From Labrys sp. WJW (lineage in GTDB: Bacteria; Pseudomonadota; Alphaproteobacteria; Rhizobiales; Labraceae), in NCBI RefSeq assembly GCF_001676615.1, contig NZ_LYXZ01000027.1, positions 124,001-188,000 of the forward strand: a stretch of 64,000 nt of DNA. The letters are read 5' to 3'. Under the pieces are notes generated by a model. It ran no database searches. It had not been told where the DNA came from and was given only the letters and a program-made list of their open reading frames with translations. The position numbers were made by a program, and so were the translations under genes. Shown piece by piece: positions 36,429-44,698 of the stretch; within the stretch, counting starts at the first letter, position 1, and each line of letters begins with the position of its first letter.

Positions 36429-37280
36429 ATGACATTGCTTCCCGAGAACCACGGCAAGGCCCGGCTGGGCGTGCCTGCAATCGCCCTGGCCCTGGCGGCC
36501 AGTTGGGCCCTGCCGACCTGGGCCGGAGAGACCCTGGATCGCGTCAAGAAATCCGGACAGGTCGTCGACGTCCTGGTCAACGATTATCCGCCCTTCGGAT
36601 TCATCAATGCCAAGAACGAGCTCGACGGCTTTGACGTCGATGTCGCCCGCGCTTTTGCCGACAAGCTCGGTGCCAAGCTCAAGCTGGAGACACCGGGCTG
36701 GGAGGCCATCATCAGCGGCAAGTGGTCCGGGCGCTGGGACGTGGCGATCTCATCGGCCACGCCGACCGAGGAAAGGGCCAAGGTCGTCGACTTCCCCGTC
36801 ATCTACTACAGCGCGCCAGCCGTGCTGGTGGTACACCAGGATGAGAAGACCATTCGGTCGGTCGCCGACATCTCCGGCAAGAAGGTCGGCGTTGGCACCG
36901 GCTCGTCCTATGAAGCCTATGTCAATCGCGACTTCGCCATTCCCGGGCACAAGGCGATCGCCTTCCCTTTCAAGGATGCTCTTGCCGTGCCGGGCGATGA
37001 AACCGTGAATTTTCAGAACCTGGCCCTCGGCCCGGGGGTTCGCCTCGACGCCATCGTCGCCTCGCTGGCGACGGCCAGGGGCGGTATCGAAACCACCAAG
37101 AAGCTGAAAATCGTCGGCGATCCCCTGTTCGCCGAGCCCAACGCGATCGTGACCGACAAGGGCGACCCGGAATGGAACGCCGAAATCAAGCGCGTGTTCG
37201 GTGACCTGAAGGCGGATGGTACCCTGGCCAGGATTTCCAACAAATGGTTCGGCACGGACATCACCAAAGATGTCGATTGA
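36429..37280 (+). CDS. ABC importer substrate-binding protein, family 3
   Basis: 283 residues from ATG 36429 (GAAGGA site close upstream). The signal peptide ends near PTWAGET. Family 3 blocks are VLVNDYPPFGFINAKNELDG, DVDVARAFADKLGAKLKLE, SATPTEERAKVVDFPVIYY and GVGTGSSYEAYVN. The ligand is probably an amino acid; the downstream homocysteine S-methyltransferase suggests S-methylmethionine or a related sulfonium. It overlaps the next gene by 11 bases. Confidence 0.9.
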   Translation: MTLLPENHGKARLGVPAIALALAASWALPTWAGETLDRVKKSGQVVDVLVNDYPPFGFINAKNELDGFDVDVARAFADKLGAKLKLETPGWEAIISGKWSGRWDVAISSATPTEERAKVVDFPVIYYSAPAVLVVHQDEKTIRSVADISGKKVGVGTGSSYEAYVNRDFAIPGHKAIAFPFKDALAVPGDETVNFQNLALGPGVRLDAIVASLATARGGIETTKKLKIVGDPLFAEPNAIVTDKGDPEWNAEIKRVFGDLKADGTLARISNKWFGTDITKDVD

Positions 37281-38115
37281 AGATGCGGCGGCGGGAGCCG
37301 GTCGGCGCATCGGGCCCCTGTCCGTTCCCGGGATAGGCCGCCTTGGTTTCCGGCAAAAAGTCTGGCTAGTCTGGGCGGGCATGCTCGCCATCCTGGCATT
37401 TGGCTTTCTCGCGCTGGGACTGGATCTCGCGCTGATCCGCCAGAAGCTGCCCTTCCTGCTCGGCCTCAGGCTGACTGCGGACGGCTTTCTCCAGGGAGCT
37501 GCCCTCACCGTCTTCATCACGGCCATTTCGATGATGCTGGCGCTGATCGTCGCTATCCTGGCCGCACTGGGCCGCCTTTCCGCCAACCCCTTTGCCTTCG
37601 CCGCAGCAACTTTCTACGCCTCGCTTTTTCGCGGCACGCCGCTGCTCGTCCAAGTCCTGATCATCTATCTGGCACTGCCGCAACTCGGCATCGTGCTATC
37701 GGCGCTGAGTTCGGGCATCATGGCCCTGTCGCTGAACTACGGCGCCTATCTTGCCGAGATCATCCGCTCGGGAATCGCGGCCATCCCGCGCGGACAGACC
37801 GAGGCGGCAATGGCGCTGGGCCTGCGACGCTGGCAAATCGGCATCAAGATCGTCGCGCCACAGGCCATGCGCATCATCATCCCGCCGGCGGGAACACAGT
37901 TCGTCTCCATGCTGAAAGATTCCTCGCTGGTCTCGCTCATGGGACTGTGGGAATTGAATTTCCTGGCCCAATCCTATGGGCGTTCGACCTTCCACTACAT
38001 GGAAATGCTGACGGCGGCGGCAGCAATCTATTGGCTGCTTTCGATCGGATTGGAGCTCGTCCAGTATCGTCTCGAGCTGAAATTCGGCCGAGCCGCCGCA
38101 ACCGCTCGCCCTTGA
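37270..38115 (+). CDS. ABC importer permease, polar amino-acid family
   Basis: 281 residues from ATG 37270, longer than the usual 220 because of a 50-residue hydrophilic and membrane N-terminal extension. The permease core has SLFRGTPLLVQVLIIYLALP, NYGAYLAEIIRSGIAAIPRG and EAAMALGLRRWQIGIKIVAP. It overlaps the binding-protein gene. No ATPase gene follows, so this importer must borrow one. Confidence 0.9.
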   Translation: MSIEDAAAGAGRRIGPLSVPGIGRLGFRQKVWLVWAGMLAILAFGFLALGLDLALIRQKLPFLLGLRLTADGFLQGAALTVFITAISMMLALIVAILAALGRLSANPFAFAAATFYASLFRGTPLLVQVLIIYLALPQLGIVLSALSSGIMALSLNYGAYLAEIIRSGIAAIPRGQTEAAMALGLRRWQIGIKIVAPQAMRIIIPPAGTQFVSMLKDSSLVSLMGLWELNFLAQSYGRSTFHYMEMLTAAAAIYWLLSIGLELVQYRLELKFGRAAATARP

Positions 38116-38128
38116 AAGTCAACGCAAC

Positions 38129-39058
38129 ATGAATAGCAAGATCAATGGCTTCACCATCCTCGATGGCGGCATGGGACGATTGCTCGAGCGCCTCGGCGCG
38201 CCATTTCGCCTGCCCGAATGGTCGGCCCTGCCTCTGATCGAGGCGCCGCATTTCGTTACCGAAGCGCACAGCCTCTATGTCGAGAGCGGCGCCGACATCA
38301 TCACCACCAACTCCTACGGCATCGTGCCCCATATGATCGGCGAGGAGCGTTTCGCCGCGCAAGGCGCCGGCCTGGCGGCGCGCGCCGGCAGCCTGGCCCG
38401 CACCGTGGCCGATCAAGCCCGGCGCCCGGTTCGCGTTGCCGGATCATTGCCCCCGCTTTTCGAAAGCTATCGCCCTTCGCGTTTCCAGCCCAGCCGCGCG
38501 CCCGCGATCCTGAGCGCCCTGGTCGAGGGCCTTAGGCCTCATGTCGACTTCTGGCTGATCGAGACCCAAAGCTCGACCGCGGAAGCCTTCGCCGCCATCG
38601 AAGCCGTGCGCCCGACCGGCCTTCCATACTGGGTATCCTATACGTTGCGCGACGAGGATGGCCGCCGGGGCCCGCCGCAACTGCGCTCCGGCGAGGCTGT
38701 CGGGCAGGCCGTGACGCAGACGCTGGAACAGGGCGCAGCCAGTATCCTGTTCAACTGCAGCCAACCCGAAGCGATGACACAGGCCGTCGAAGCGGCGAGC
38801 GCAGCCATTCATGCTTCCGGTGGAAGGGATATCGGCCTGGGCGTTTATGCCAACGCCTTTCTGCCCGAGCCCCCGTCCGATACGCCCTATGCCGGCATTT
38901 CACAGATCCGCAGCGACCTCGCCCCCGACAATTATCTCAAATGGGCACGACATTGGGTCGATCGCGGCGCGACGATCGTCGGTGGCTGCTGTGGCATTGG
39001 CCCCGAGCATATCGAGGCCATCCATCGTTTTCGTCAACATCCGGAGGCTGCATACTGA
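38129..39058 (+). CDS. Homocysteine S-methyltransferase family protein (MmuM-like)
   Basis: A 309-residue homocysteine methyltransferase barrel. It opens with ILDGGMGRLLERLG and carries the zinc-binding cysteines C210 (LFNCS) and C287-C288 (GGCCGIGPEHI). It should transfer a methyl group from S-methylmethionine or another sulfonium/betaine donor to homocysteine, making methionine. It is 13 bases after the permease gene, which links the importer to methyl-sulfur metabolism. Confidence 0.9.
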   Translation: MNSKINGFTILDGGMGRLLERLGAPFRLPEWSALPLIEAPHFVTEAHSLYVESGADIITTNSYGIVPHMIGEERFAAQGAGLAARAGSLARTVADQARRPVRVAGSLPPLFESYRPSRFQPSRAPAILSALVEGLRPHVDFWLIETQSSTAEAFAAIEAVRPTGLPYWVSYTLRDEDGRRGPPQLRSGEAVGQAVTQTLEQGAASILFNCSQPEAMTQAVEAASAAIHASGGRDIGLGVYANAFLPEPPSDTPYAGISQIRSDLAPDNYLKWARHWVDRGATIVGGCCGIGPEHIEAIHRFRQHPEAAY

Positions 39059-39656
39059 TCTTGCCAGCCAGGCGATCACCCCACGCCTTCAATTGCTCCG
39101 ATGCAAAGGCCGTCATGGTTGATCCGCCTGTATGGTGGGCGCCCGAATGCAAAAAACCGCCCTGACAATCAAATCAGGACGATTAGTGACTTATGACAGA
39201 ATTGGTTGCGGGGGCCTGCAACCAATTCTTACGCCGTGGCACGCCACAGTGCCCCAAACCGCGATCTCACTCGACCGATTACAATGTAGGCAATTGGCTG
39301 AACCCCTATCGGTCAGGTCTCCTCTACTGCCGATTTGCCTTGCGTCGTCAGAACTTCGACCTAACGAAAATTCGCGATGACCTCTTCTGCCTTGTGCCCC
39401 ATGCATGGCATTCCGTGATCTTCCTCCGCGTCCTATGACATACTAAAAGATGGACCGGTTTCCGAGGTTTGGGCCAATTTTTAACATATAAATCAATATA
39501 CTTCACGCTTCGGTACTGTTACCAATCTGCCACATCAGGTAGCGAAAGTACGGCAGTCGACAGAGAGCAACGGGCAATCTATTTGACTTAAGGAAACCCC
39601 CCTTCATATGTTCGAGAGAGGCAACACGGCTTTAGACGCCCGCGAGGAAAGAATCC
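39059..39656. other. Intergenic region with a strong inverted repeat
   Basis: No convincing gene is present. A perfect stem-loop lies at 39198-39229 (listed separately), and the last 170 bases are A+T-rich promoter-like DNA before the outer-membrane protein gene. Confidence 0.45.
39198..39229. repeat. Perfect 12-bp stem-loop (REP-like or terminator stem)
   Basis: AGAATTGGTTGC, loop GGGGGCCT, then GCAACCAATTCT: twelve paired bases without mismatch. No T tract follows, so a simple intrinsic terminator is unlikely. It could be a repetitive extragenic palindrome or a mobile-element end. Confidence 0.6.
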
Positions 39657-40385
39657 ATGTTCAAGGCAGCATTTGTTCCAACCGTGATGGCCGCGGCCCT
39701 GTTCGCGGGCTCTGCATCGGCTGCCGACCTTGCGCCGCAGGCGGCCGAACCGGTTGCGCCGGTCGCCACCCTCTACGACTGGACCGGCCCGTATGTCGGC
39801 CTGCACGCCGGCTATGGCTGGGGCCGCGAAGACGACAATCAGAGCCACCTATTCTCCGAGAATGGGCCCGTCGCGACGAATGTTGCCGACAAGTTCAACA
39901 TGAACGGTTTTGTCGGCGGCGCGCATGCCGGCTACAACTACCAGATCGACCAATTCGTGATCGGCGGCGAAGCCGACATCGACTACACTGATCTCAAGGG
40001 CAGCCATCTTTACAGCTATTCGGGCGGGAGCGTCACCGGACGCCTGCAGATGAAGAGCGAGTGGCAAGGTTCGCTGCGGGTTCGTGCCGGCTACGCCATC
40101 GACAATATCCTGCTCTATGCCACCGGCGGTGTTGCCTTCGCCAATGGCAAGCTGTCCGACCGGGGCCAGTCCTTCGGCACCCCCTATGCGTCGAGCGACG
40201 ACAACACCCATATCGGCTGGACCGTCGGTCTGGGCGCTGAATATGCCTTCACGCAGAACTGGATAGGCCGCGCCGAGGTGCGCTACTCCGACTTCCAGAA
40301 GAAGGGTTACGAAACGGCCAATGGCCGGGTCAAGGCCGGCTGGAATCAGACCACGGCGACAGTAGGCGTCAGTTACAAATTCTGA
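39657..40385 (+). CDS. Omp25/31-type outer-membrane beta-barrel protein (second copy)
   Basis: A 242-residue paralogue of the protein at 8872-9684. Signal peptide to SASAADLAPQ, then YDWTGPYVGLHAGYGWG, GFVGGAHAGYNYQ, GGEADIDYTDLKGSH, LRVRAGYAIDNILLYATGG, WTVGLGAEYAFTQNW and GRAEVRYSDFQ, ending in SYKF. An eight-strand outer-membrane barrel is expected. GAGGAAAG precedes the ATG. It is a single gene just upstream of the glycosyltransferase/RiPP-like cluster, separated by 295 bases. Confidence 0.93.
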   Translation: MFKAAFVPTVMAAALFAGSASAADLAPQAAEPVAPVATLYDWTGPYVGLHAGYGWGREDDNQSHLFSENGPVATNVADKFNMNGFVGGAHAGYNYQIDQFVIGGEADIDYTDLKGSHLYSYSGGSVTGRLQMKSEWQGSLRVRAGYAIDNILLYATGGVAFANGKLSDRGQSFGTPYASSDDNTHIGWTVGLGAEYAFTQNWIGRAEVRYSDFQKKGYETANGRVKAGWNQTTATVGVSYKF

Positions 40386-40680
40386 GTGGCCAGCCGAAAC
40401 GCCAAGGCGGCAGTCTGTTCGGGCAGTTCGAAGCCGGCGTGTGCATCAACCCCGCCAGACAGTGGACCTCGTCGACCTAGATGATACGCAACAGGTCTCC
40501 GGCACCCGATATCGTTCCAACCGATAATGCAGGCGCCGGTCCTCGACATGCGGGGAATAGGGCATCGCTCGTCATCCGAGATATGCCCGGCAGAGCCTGG
40601 ATAGAGTGATACGCCGTGATGAGACAGTATCAAGCGTACTTTGTCGCAACGTCGATGGAACCCCGATCCGATGCACTGAA
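40386..40680. promoter_or_regulatory. Upstream region of the glycosyltransferase/PqqD cluster
   Basis: It has no gene with family similarity, although the frame of the next gene is open back to 40606. The promoter of the seven-gene cluster must lie here or nearby. No clear operator is seen. Confidence 0.4.
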
Positions 40681-41946
40681 ATGAAGCAGCCGAAAGCTGT
40701 CTTCATCACGCCGATCCTTCCGGATGAGACCGGCAATGGTCTTGCAATGCGGATGGGAATGTTCGCTGAAGCCATTCGACGATTTGCGACGCTGGATCTC
40801 GTTTTGGTTCCGGTCGCCGGCGGGCCGGTATCGCCCACGCCCTATCTCATGAGGCTGGGCGTCGGTCTGCATGTGGTGCCGGTAGCAGGCCGGGCCGAAA
40901 CACATTTCCAGTTTCTCTGCCGCCTTGCCGACGACACAAAACGTCTGGCTGCTTTCAAGGCCTATGGCAAGCCAAGCCTTGCCAGCTATTTGTCTGCCCC
41001 CGTCGTCGGGGAGATCCGGCGGATCGTCGCGGCCTGCAAACCCGATCTCGTTCATATCGGCAGATCATATCTTGTCCCCTGCCTTTCGGTTCTGCCCGAG
41101 GGGATAACGGCAACGCTCGATCTCGATGAGGATGATCTGACCTCCTTCTCGTCGCAGGCGCGTCTGGCGCGAGCCGGTGGTGACGAGCACAAGGCCGAAT
41201 GGCTGGAGCAGGAAGGACGGGCCTGCGATTCGCTGATCGGACGCCTGGGGCCGTCTTTCAGGCTGCTTTTCGTGGCAAGCCATCGAGAGGCTGCGCTGCT
41301 CCGGCGGCGGCACCCGCCAATCGATCCGGTGCCGGTGGAGAATGCCGTCGGAATACCCCGATATCGGGATCGGCTGGACGATGGTGAGACGCTGCTGTTC
41401 GTGGGCGCGCTGTCCTATCCCCCGAATGCCGAGGGGATTGCCTGGTTCGCCAGGGCTGTCCTGCCAAGGCTGAGAAGCAGGAGCGGAGCCGCTTGCCGTG
41501 TCCTCGTCGCGGGCGCCCAGCCACCCGCCGCGATAAGGGCGCTGGACCGTCATCCCCGTATCCATCTTCTTGGGCAAGTTCCTGACCTCGGCATGTTTTA
41601 TCGACGTTCGGCTCTCGCTCTTGCCCCGCTCCACGCAGGAGGCGGCACGCGTATCAAACTGCTGGAGGCCGCAGCTCACGGCGTGGCCAGCGTTTCCACA
41701 TCCCGGGCGTCGCAGGGCATTGGCTGGCCCGAAGGATTGGCTGGCTGGACAGCAGACAGCGCAGGGGAATTTGCTTCCGCTTGCCGCGAAGCGCTCAGCC
41801 ATGCCCACGAACGCGAATTGCGGGGATCCCGATCACGCACCTGGGTTCGTCGACATCATGATCGCGCCTTGCTGAAGGCCCGCATCGCGCGGATGATACG
41901 GCAATTGCTGCCAGAGACACAATTCCAACAAGGCCCCTCGACATGA
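40681..41946 (+). CDS. Glycosyltransferase, GT4-like (GT-B fold)
   Basis: 421 residues from ATG 40681. The N-terminal half starts AVFITPILPDETGNGLAMRM, the donor-independent Rossmann domain. The C-terminal half has LLFVGALSYPPNAEGIAWFA, IHLLGQVPDLGMFYRRSALA, and the nucleotide-sugar motif APLHAGGGTRIKLLEAAAHG, typical of GT4-type enzymes. It should add a hexose from a nucleotide sugar. First gene of a seven-gene set; its stop overlaps the PqqD-like start (ATGA), linking it to peptide modification. Confidence 0.88.
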   Translation: MKQPKAVFITPILPDETGNGLAMRMGMFAEAIRRFATLDLVLVPVAGGPVSPTPYLMRLGVGLHVVPVAGRAETHFQFLCRLADDTKRLAAFKAYGKPSLASYLSAPVVGEIRRIVAACKPDLVHIGRSYLVPCLSVLPEGITATLDLDEDDLTSFSSQARLARAGGDEHKAEWLEQEGRACDSLIGRLGPSFRLLFVASHREAALLRRRHPPIDPVPVENAVGIPRYRDRLDDGETLLFVGALSYPPNAEGIAWFARAVLPRLRSRSGAACRVLVAGAQPPAAIRALDRHPRIHLLGQVPDLGMFYRRSALALAPLHAGGGTRIKLLEAAAHGVASVSTSRASQGIGWPEGLAGWTADSAGEFASACREALSHAHERELRGSRSRTWVRRHHDRALLKARIARMIRQLLPETQFQQGPST

Positions 41947-42236
41947 CCGATACTCCCGAACCGCTTTTTGAGAAAAAATCCGATGTCGAGTGCAATGAGC
42001 TTCCGGACGGGTATGTCATCTATGACCGTCAACGCGACAAGGTTCATTTCCTAAACTTCACTGCGGCAGCCCTGTACGAATTGTGTGACGGCACCAATAC
42101 TGTATCGGCCATGGTGGAGATCCTGAGAGAGGCTTTCGAGCTGCCCGGTTCTCCCAGGGCGGAGGTAGAGGCCTGCTTGTCGGAACTGCGTTCGGAGGAA
42201 CTCATTCTGCAGTCCAACCGAGTGACGGCTGATTGA
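41943..42236 (+). CDS. PqqD-family RiPP recognition element protein
   Basis: A 97-residue stand-alone PqqD/RRE domain. The family signature is plain: GYVIYDRQRDKVHFLN then TAAALYELCDGTNTVSAMVE (residues 23-60), followed by a helical tail. Such proteins bind leader peptides and present precursors to modifying enzymes. The ATGA overlap with the glycosyltransferase gene and the small peptide gene 85 bases downstream make a RiPP role likely. It has no radical SAM or lasso partner here. Confidence 0.9.
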   Translation: MTDTPEPLFEKKSDVECNELPDGYVIYDRQRDKVHFLNFTAAALYELCDGTNTVSAMVEILREAFELPGSPRAEVEACLSELRSEELILQSNRVTAD

Positions 42237-42321
42237 CACCTCACCCGATCAATTGATAGAACTTTGCGTTAAGCAGTGCTTGTTACCCGGGACACCGCTT
42301 GAAACTGACATTGGGGACGAG

Positions 42322-42498
42322 ATGGCTACTGCAACTCCTGCTATTGGAACGAACCCGGCAAGCGCGACCCCGCCGGTCGTCGCCAAGAAGGTGCTTTCGT
42401 TGGTTTCGAAGACGAAATACGAAGCGCCCAAGGTCGTCTCCTTTGCGATCGACGATATGAAGACCCATACGGCGCTCGCGCTCGCCGGCAATGTCTGA
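42322..42498 (+). CDS. Candidate RiPP precursor peptide with YxxP motif
   Basis: 58 residues from ATG 42322, which has a GGGGA ribosome site at proper spacing. The frame is open from 42253 but lacks a good site there. It is rich in Ala, Thr, Val and Lys and has no Cys. Residues 30-40 read KTKYEAPKVVS; Y33-x-x-P36 is the leader motif bound by RRE domains in lasso peptides. The C-terminus (44-58, DDMKTHTALALAGNV) offers Thr, Lys and Asp side chains. It lies directly between the PqqD gene and glycosyltransferase/ATP-grasp genes. The function is inferred from context. Confidence 0.7.
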   Translation: MATATPAIGTNPASATPPVVAKKVLSLVSKTKYEAPKVVSFAIDDMKTHTALALAGNV

Positions 42499-42530
42499 AC
42501 TGTTTTGATCGAAACGCTGAAAATCTCGAT

Positions 42531-42561
42531 CCTGGACTTGCCCGAATTTGGCTTGTCCAGG
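42531..42561 (+). terminator. Intercistronic hairpin after the precursor gene
   Basis: CCTGGAC at 42531-42537 pairs with GTCCAGG at 42555-42561, with an inner GCC/GGC pairing across a small internal loop. No T tract follows. It could attenuate transcription or stabilise the precursor mRNA, giving excess peptide over enzymes. Confidence 0.45.
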
Positions 42562-42599
42562 TGATGCAGCGGTGATCACGCTTTCGGATTTCGCTATTT

Positions 42600-43730
42600 G
42601 TGAGTCGACAGGCCTTGGACGGACGAGATAAACTCACCGTTGCAGCGGCGATGATCGTTCGAAACGAGCAGCACCATCTTGCGGCCTGCCTCGATACCTT
42701 GGAAGGGGCACTCGACGAGATCATCGTCGTCGATACCGGCTCCACTGACGGCACCATCGAATTGGCGTCACGCGCTAGCGTCAAGCTCCTCCACCACAAA
42801 TGGGCCGACGACTTCGCTGCTGCCCGAAATGTGGCGCTGGACGCGGTTTCCTGCGACTGGGTTCTCTATATCGACGCGGATGAACGCCTCGGCCTGCCTG
42901 ATGGTGGCAGGCTGGCAGATTACGTCGATCCGGCTGCAATAGCAGCCTTCGTGCGCTTTCGTCCCAAGACTGGCTTCACGCGGTATCGCGAATGGCGCCT
43001 GTTTCGCAGCGAGCCGTCAATTCGTTTTGTCGGCCGGATTCACGAGTCGATGCGCCCCTCCATCCTTGCCGCCGCTGACCGACATCACCTGCCGATCGTC
43101 CAAACCAGAGTCGAACTCTATCATCTGGGCTATGATGGCGAGCAGGCGCAGAAACATGCCCGCAACCTGCCTCTTCTACAGGAGGCGGTTCAGCTCACAC
43201 CGGAGCGGGTCTACTATTGGTATCATCTTAGCGAGACGCTTGCGGCGATCGGGCGCACGCCGGAGGCGATCTCGGCGGCCTGGACGGGCCTGGAATGGGG
43301 ACAGCGCAAACCTGCGTTAGAAAACCGTCCCGCAATGAGCCTGATATTCCAGTATTTGGCCCGGACCGAACTCGATGCCGGAAACGATGCCTTGCGATTG
43401 ATCGACGAGGGGCTGGAGTTCGAACCCGCGGACCACGCACTGGCTTTTTTGCGCGGCCAGGCATTGCTTCGCGCGGGCCGTGCAGAGCAGGCGCTGGACA
43501 TCGCCCTGTCGCTTGGCTCGATTGATCCGGATGGTCTCTTGGACGGCGTTCTTGCCTTCGACCGCCGCATCTTCCTGGATATGGCGTGTGAGCTGGCGGC
43601 TCTCGCCTGCCTGCGGCTAGGTCGACGCAAAGAAGCCGCCGCTCATTACAGTCGGGCTGCGGCTCTGGCCCCCGACAGCCTTGCCTATCGAGTCAAGGCC
43701 GCCGCTCTCGGTGCGTGTTCACTGCCCTGA
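42600..43730 (+). CDS. GT2 glycosyltransferase with TPR-like C-terminal domain
   Basis: 376 residues from GTG 42600. Residues 12-110 are a GT-A family 2 domain (AAMIVRNEQHHLAACL, DTGSTDGT at 45-52, DxD in IDADE at 91-95). Residues 190-376 are helical TPR-like repeats (ALAFLRGQALLRAGRAEQAL, LACLRLGRRKEAAAHYSRAA). The GT2-TPR layout is common in enzymes that glycosylate proteins or peptides. An internal ATG at 42651 would remove the first strand, so the GTG start is preferred. Confidence 0.88.
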   Translation: MSRQALDGRDKLTVAAAMIVRNEQHHLAACLDTLEGALDEIIVVDTGSTDGTIELASRASVKLLHHKWADDFAAARNVALDAVSCDWVLYIDADERLGLPDGGRLADYVDPAAIAAFVRFRPKTGFTRYREWRLFRSEPSIRFVGRIHESMRPSILAAADRHHLPIVQTRVELYHLGYDGEQAQKHARNLPLLQEAVQLTPERVYYWYHLSETLAAIGRTPEAISAAWTGLEWGQRKPALENRPAMSLIFQYLARTELDAGNDALRLIDEGLEFEPADHALAFLRGQALLRAGRAEQALDIALSLGSIDPDGLLDGVLAFDRRIFLDMACELAALACLRLGRRKEAAAHYSRAAALAPDSLAYRVKAAALGACSLP

Positions 43731-43752
43731 TCGCGCCGCCGTGGAGACCTCG

Positions 43753-44685
43753 ATGCCGATTGATCGCAATCTAGTGCTCGTACATACTGAAGGATGGCAG
43801 GATCTCTCCGACTTTCTCGCCATCAAGGTGCATGTCGAGCGCATGGCGCCAGACATCGAGGTCTTCATTGCCTCGAACTTGTCCCCTTCTTCCTTCACAC
43901 GCAAGAAAGCCGCCGCCAGGCCCTGCCTGGTGTTCTCCCCCGTGAAGCTGCTGACATTCAGACCAGATCGAGGCCGGCTCTATGTCGGCCAACCGATGTC
44001 CAAGATGGTGGAGATGCAGCGCCTACTGTCAGCCGGCCTACCAGTACCCGCGTTCGAGGAGATTCGGCCAGGCATGGTCCTGTCGCCGGATGTCTATGGT
44101 CCCTATGTCGTGGTGAAGCCGTCGTATGAATTGGCGTCATGGGGGCAAGGCATATCTCTGCACCGTACAGAGAATGTGCTGTACCAGGCTCCGTCGGACT
44201 ATCCGGAGGAACATCCCGGCCGACATGGGCCGATGGTCGTTCAGAAGTTCATCGATTGTGGTTACGCCATGACCTGCCGCGTCCTGACCTTGTTCGGAAC
44301 GCCGATCTTCTCGCTGCTACGGGAGTCCACCGTTCCGCTCGCACTCGACGGCTGCGACGGCCCGTTCGAGCAGGCCGATTTCATGCCTGCGCCGCCAAAT
44401 ACCATCGTGCAGATCGCCCGAGACCCCGACATATTGGCTTTCGCCGCTTCCGTGTACGAAGCGATGCCCGACATTGCCCTGCAAGCTTGCGATATCCTGC
44501 GTGACAAGCATGGCAAGCTTCATATTCTGGAAATCAATCCCGGCGGCGGCACCTGGATGTTTTCAAGCATCAATGCACCGAACTACAGATCCAGGCTTGG
44601 CCTTGACGATCTGGCGGCACCGTTCGATGCCTTTCATACTTGCGCGACGATTCTCATAGAGCGTACCCGCGCCGAAGCAATTTAA
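43753..44685 (+). CDS. ATP-grasp domain protein (candidate peptide or amino-acid ligase)
   Basis: 310 residues from ATG 43753 with GGAG seven bases upstream. Residues 80-300 show an ATP-grasp fold: LLSAGLPVPAFEEI, YVVVKPSYELASWGQGIS (K122), MVVQKFIDCG (164-170) and the magnesium-binding HILEINPGGGTW (258-268). Residues 1-75 are a pre-ATP-grasp domain. It may couple an amino acid or close a ring on the precursor peptide, as graspetide ligases do, but similarity to those is not obvious. Confidence 0.8.
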   Translation: MPIDRNLVLVHTEGWQDLSDFLAIKVHVERMAPDIEVFIASNLSPSSFTRKKAAARPCLVFSPVKLLTFRPDRGRLYVGQPMSKMVEMQRLLSAGLPVPAFEEIRPGMVLSPDVYGPYVVVKPSYELASWGQGISLHRTENVLYQAPSDYPEEHPGRHGPMVVQKFIDCGYAMTCRVLTLFGTPIFSLLRESTVPLALDGCDGPFEQADFMPAPPNTIVQIARDPDILAFAASVYEAMPDIALQACDILRDKHGKLHILEINPGGGTWMFSSINAPNYRSRLGLDDLAAPFDAFHTCATILIERTRAEAI

Positions 44686-44698
44686 GTGGAGAGTCGAA

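Noticed and set aside
39198..39229. tRNA gene fragment or attachment site
   Set aside because: The GGTTGCGGGGGC string recalls a tRNA 3' arm, but no cloverleaf can be drawn and no integrase is near.
41943..42498. Lasso-peptide biosynthesis
   Set aside because: RRE and YxxP motif fit, but there is no asparagine-synthetase-like cyclase or transglutaminase-like protease.
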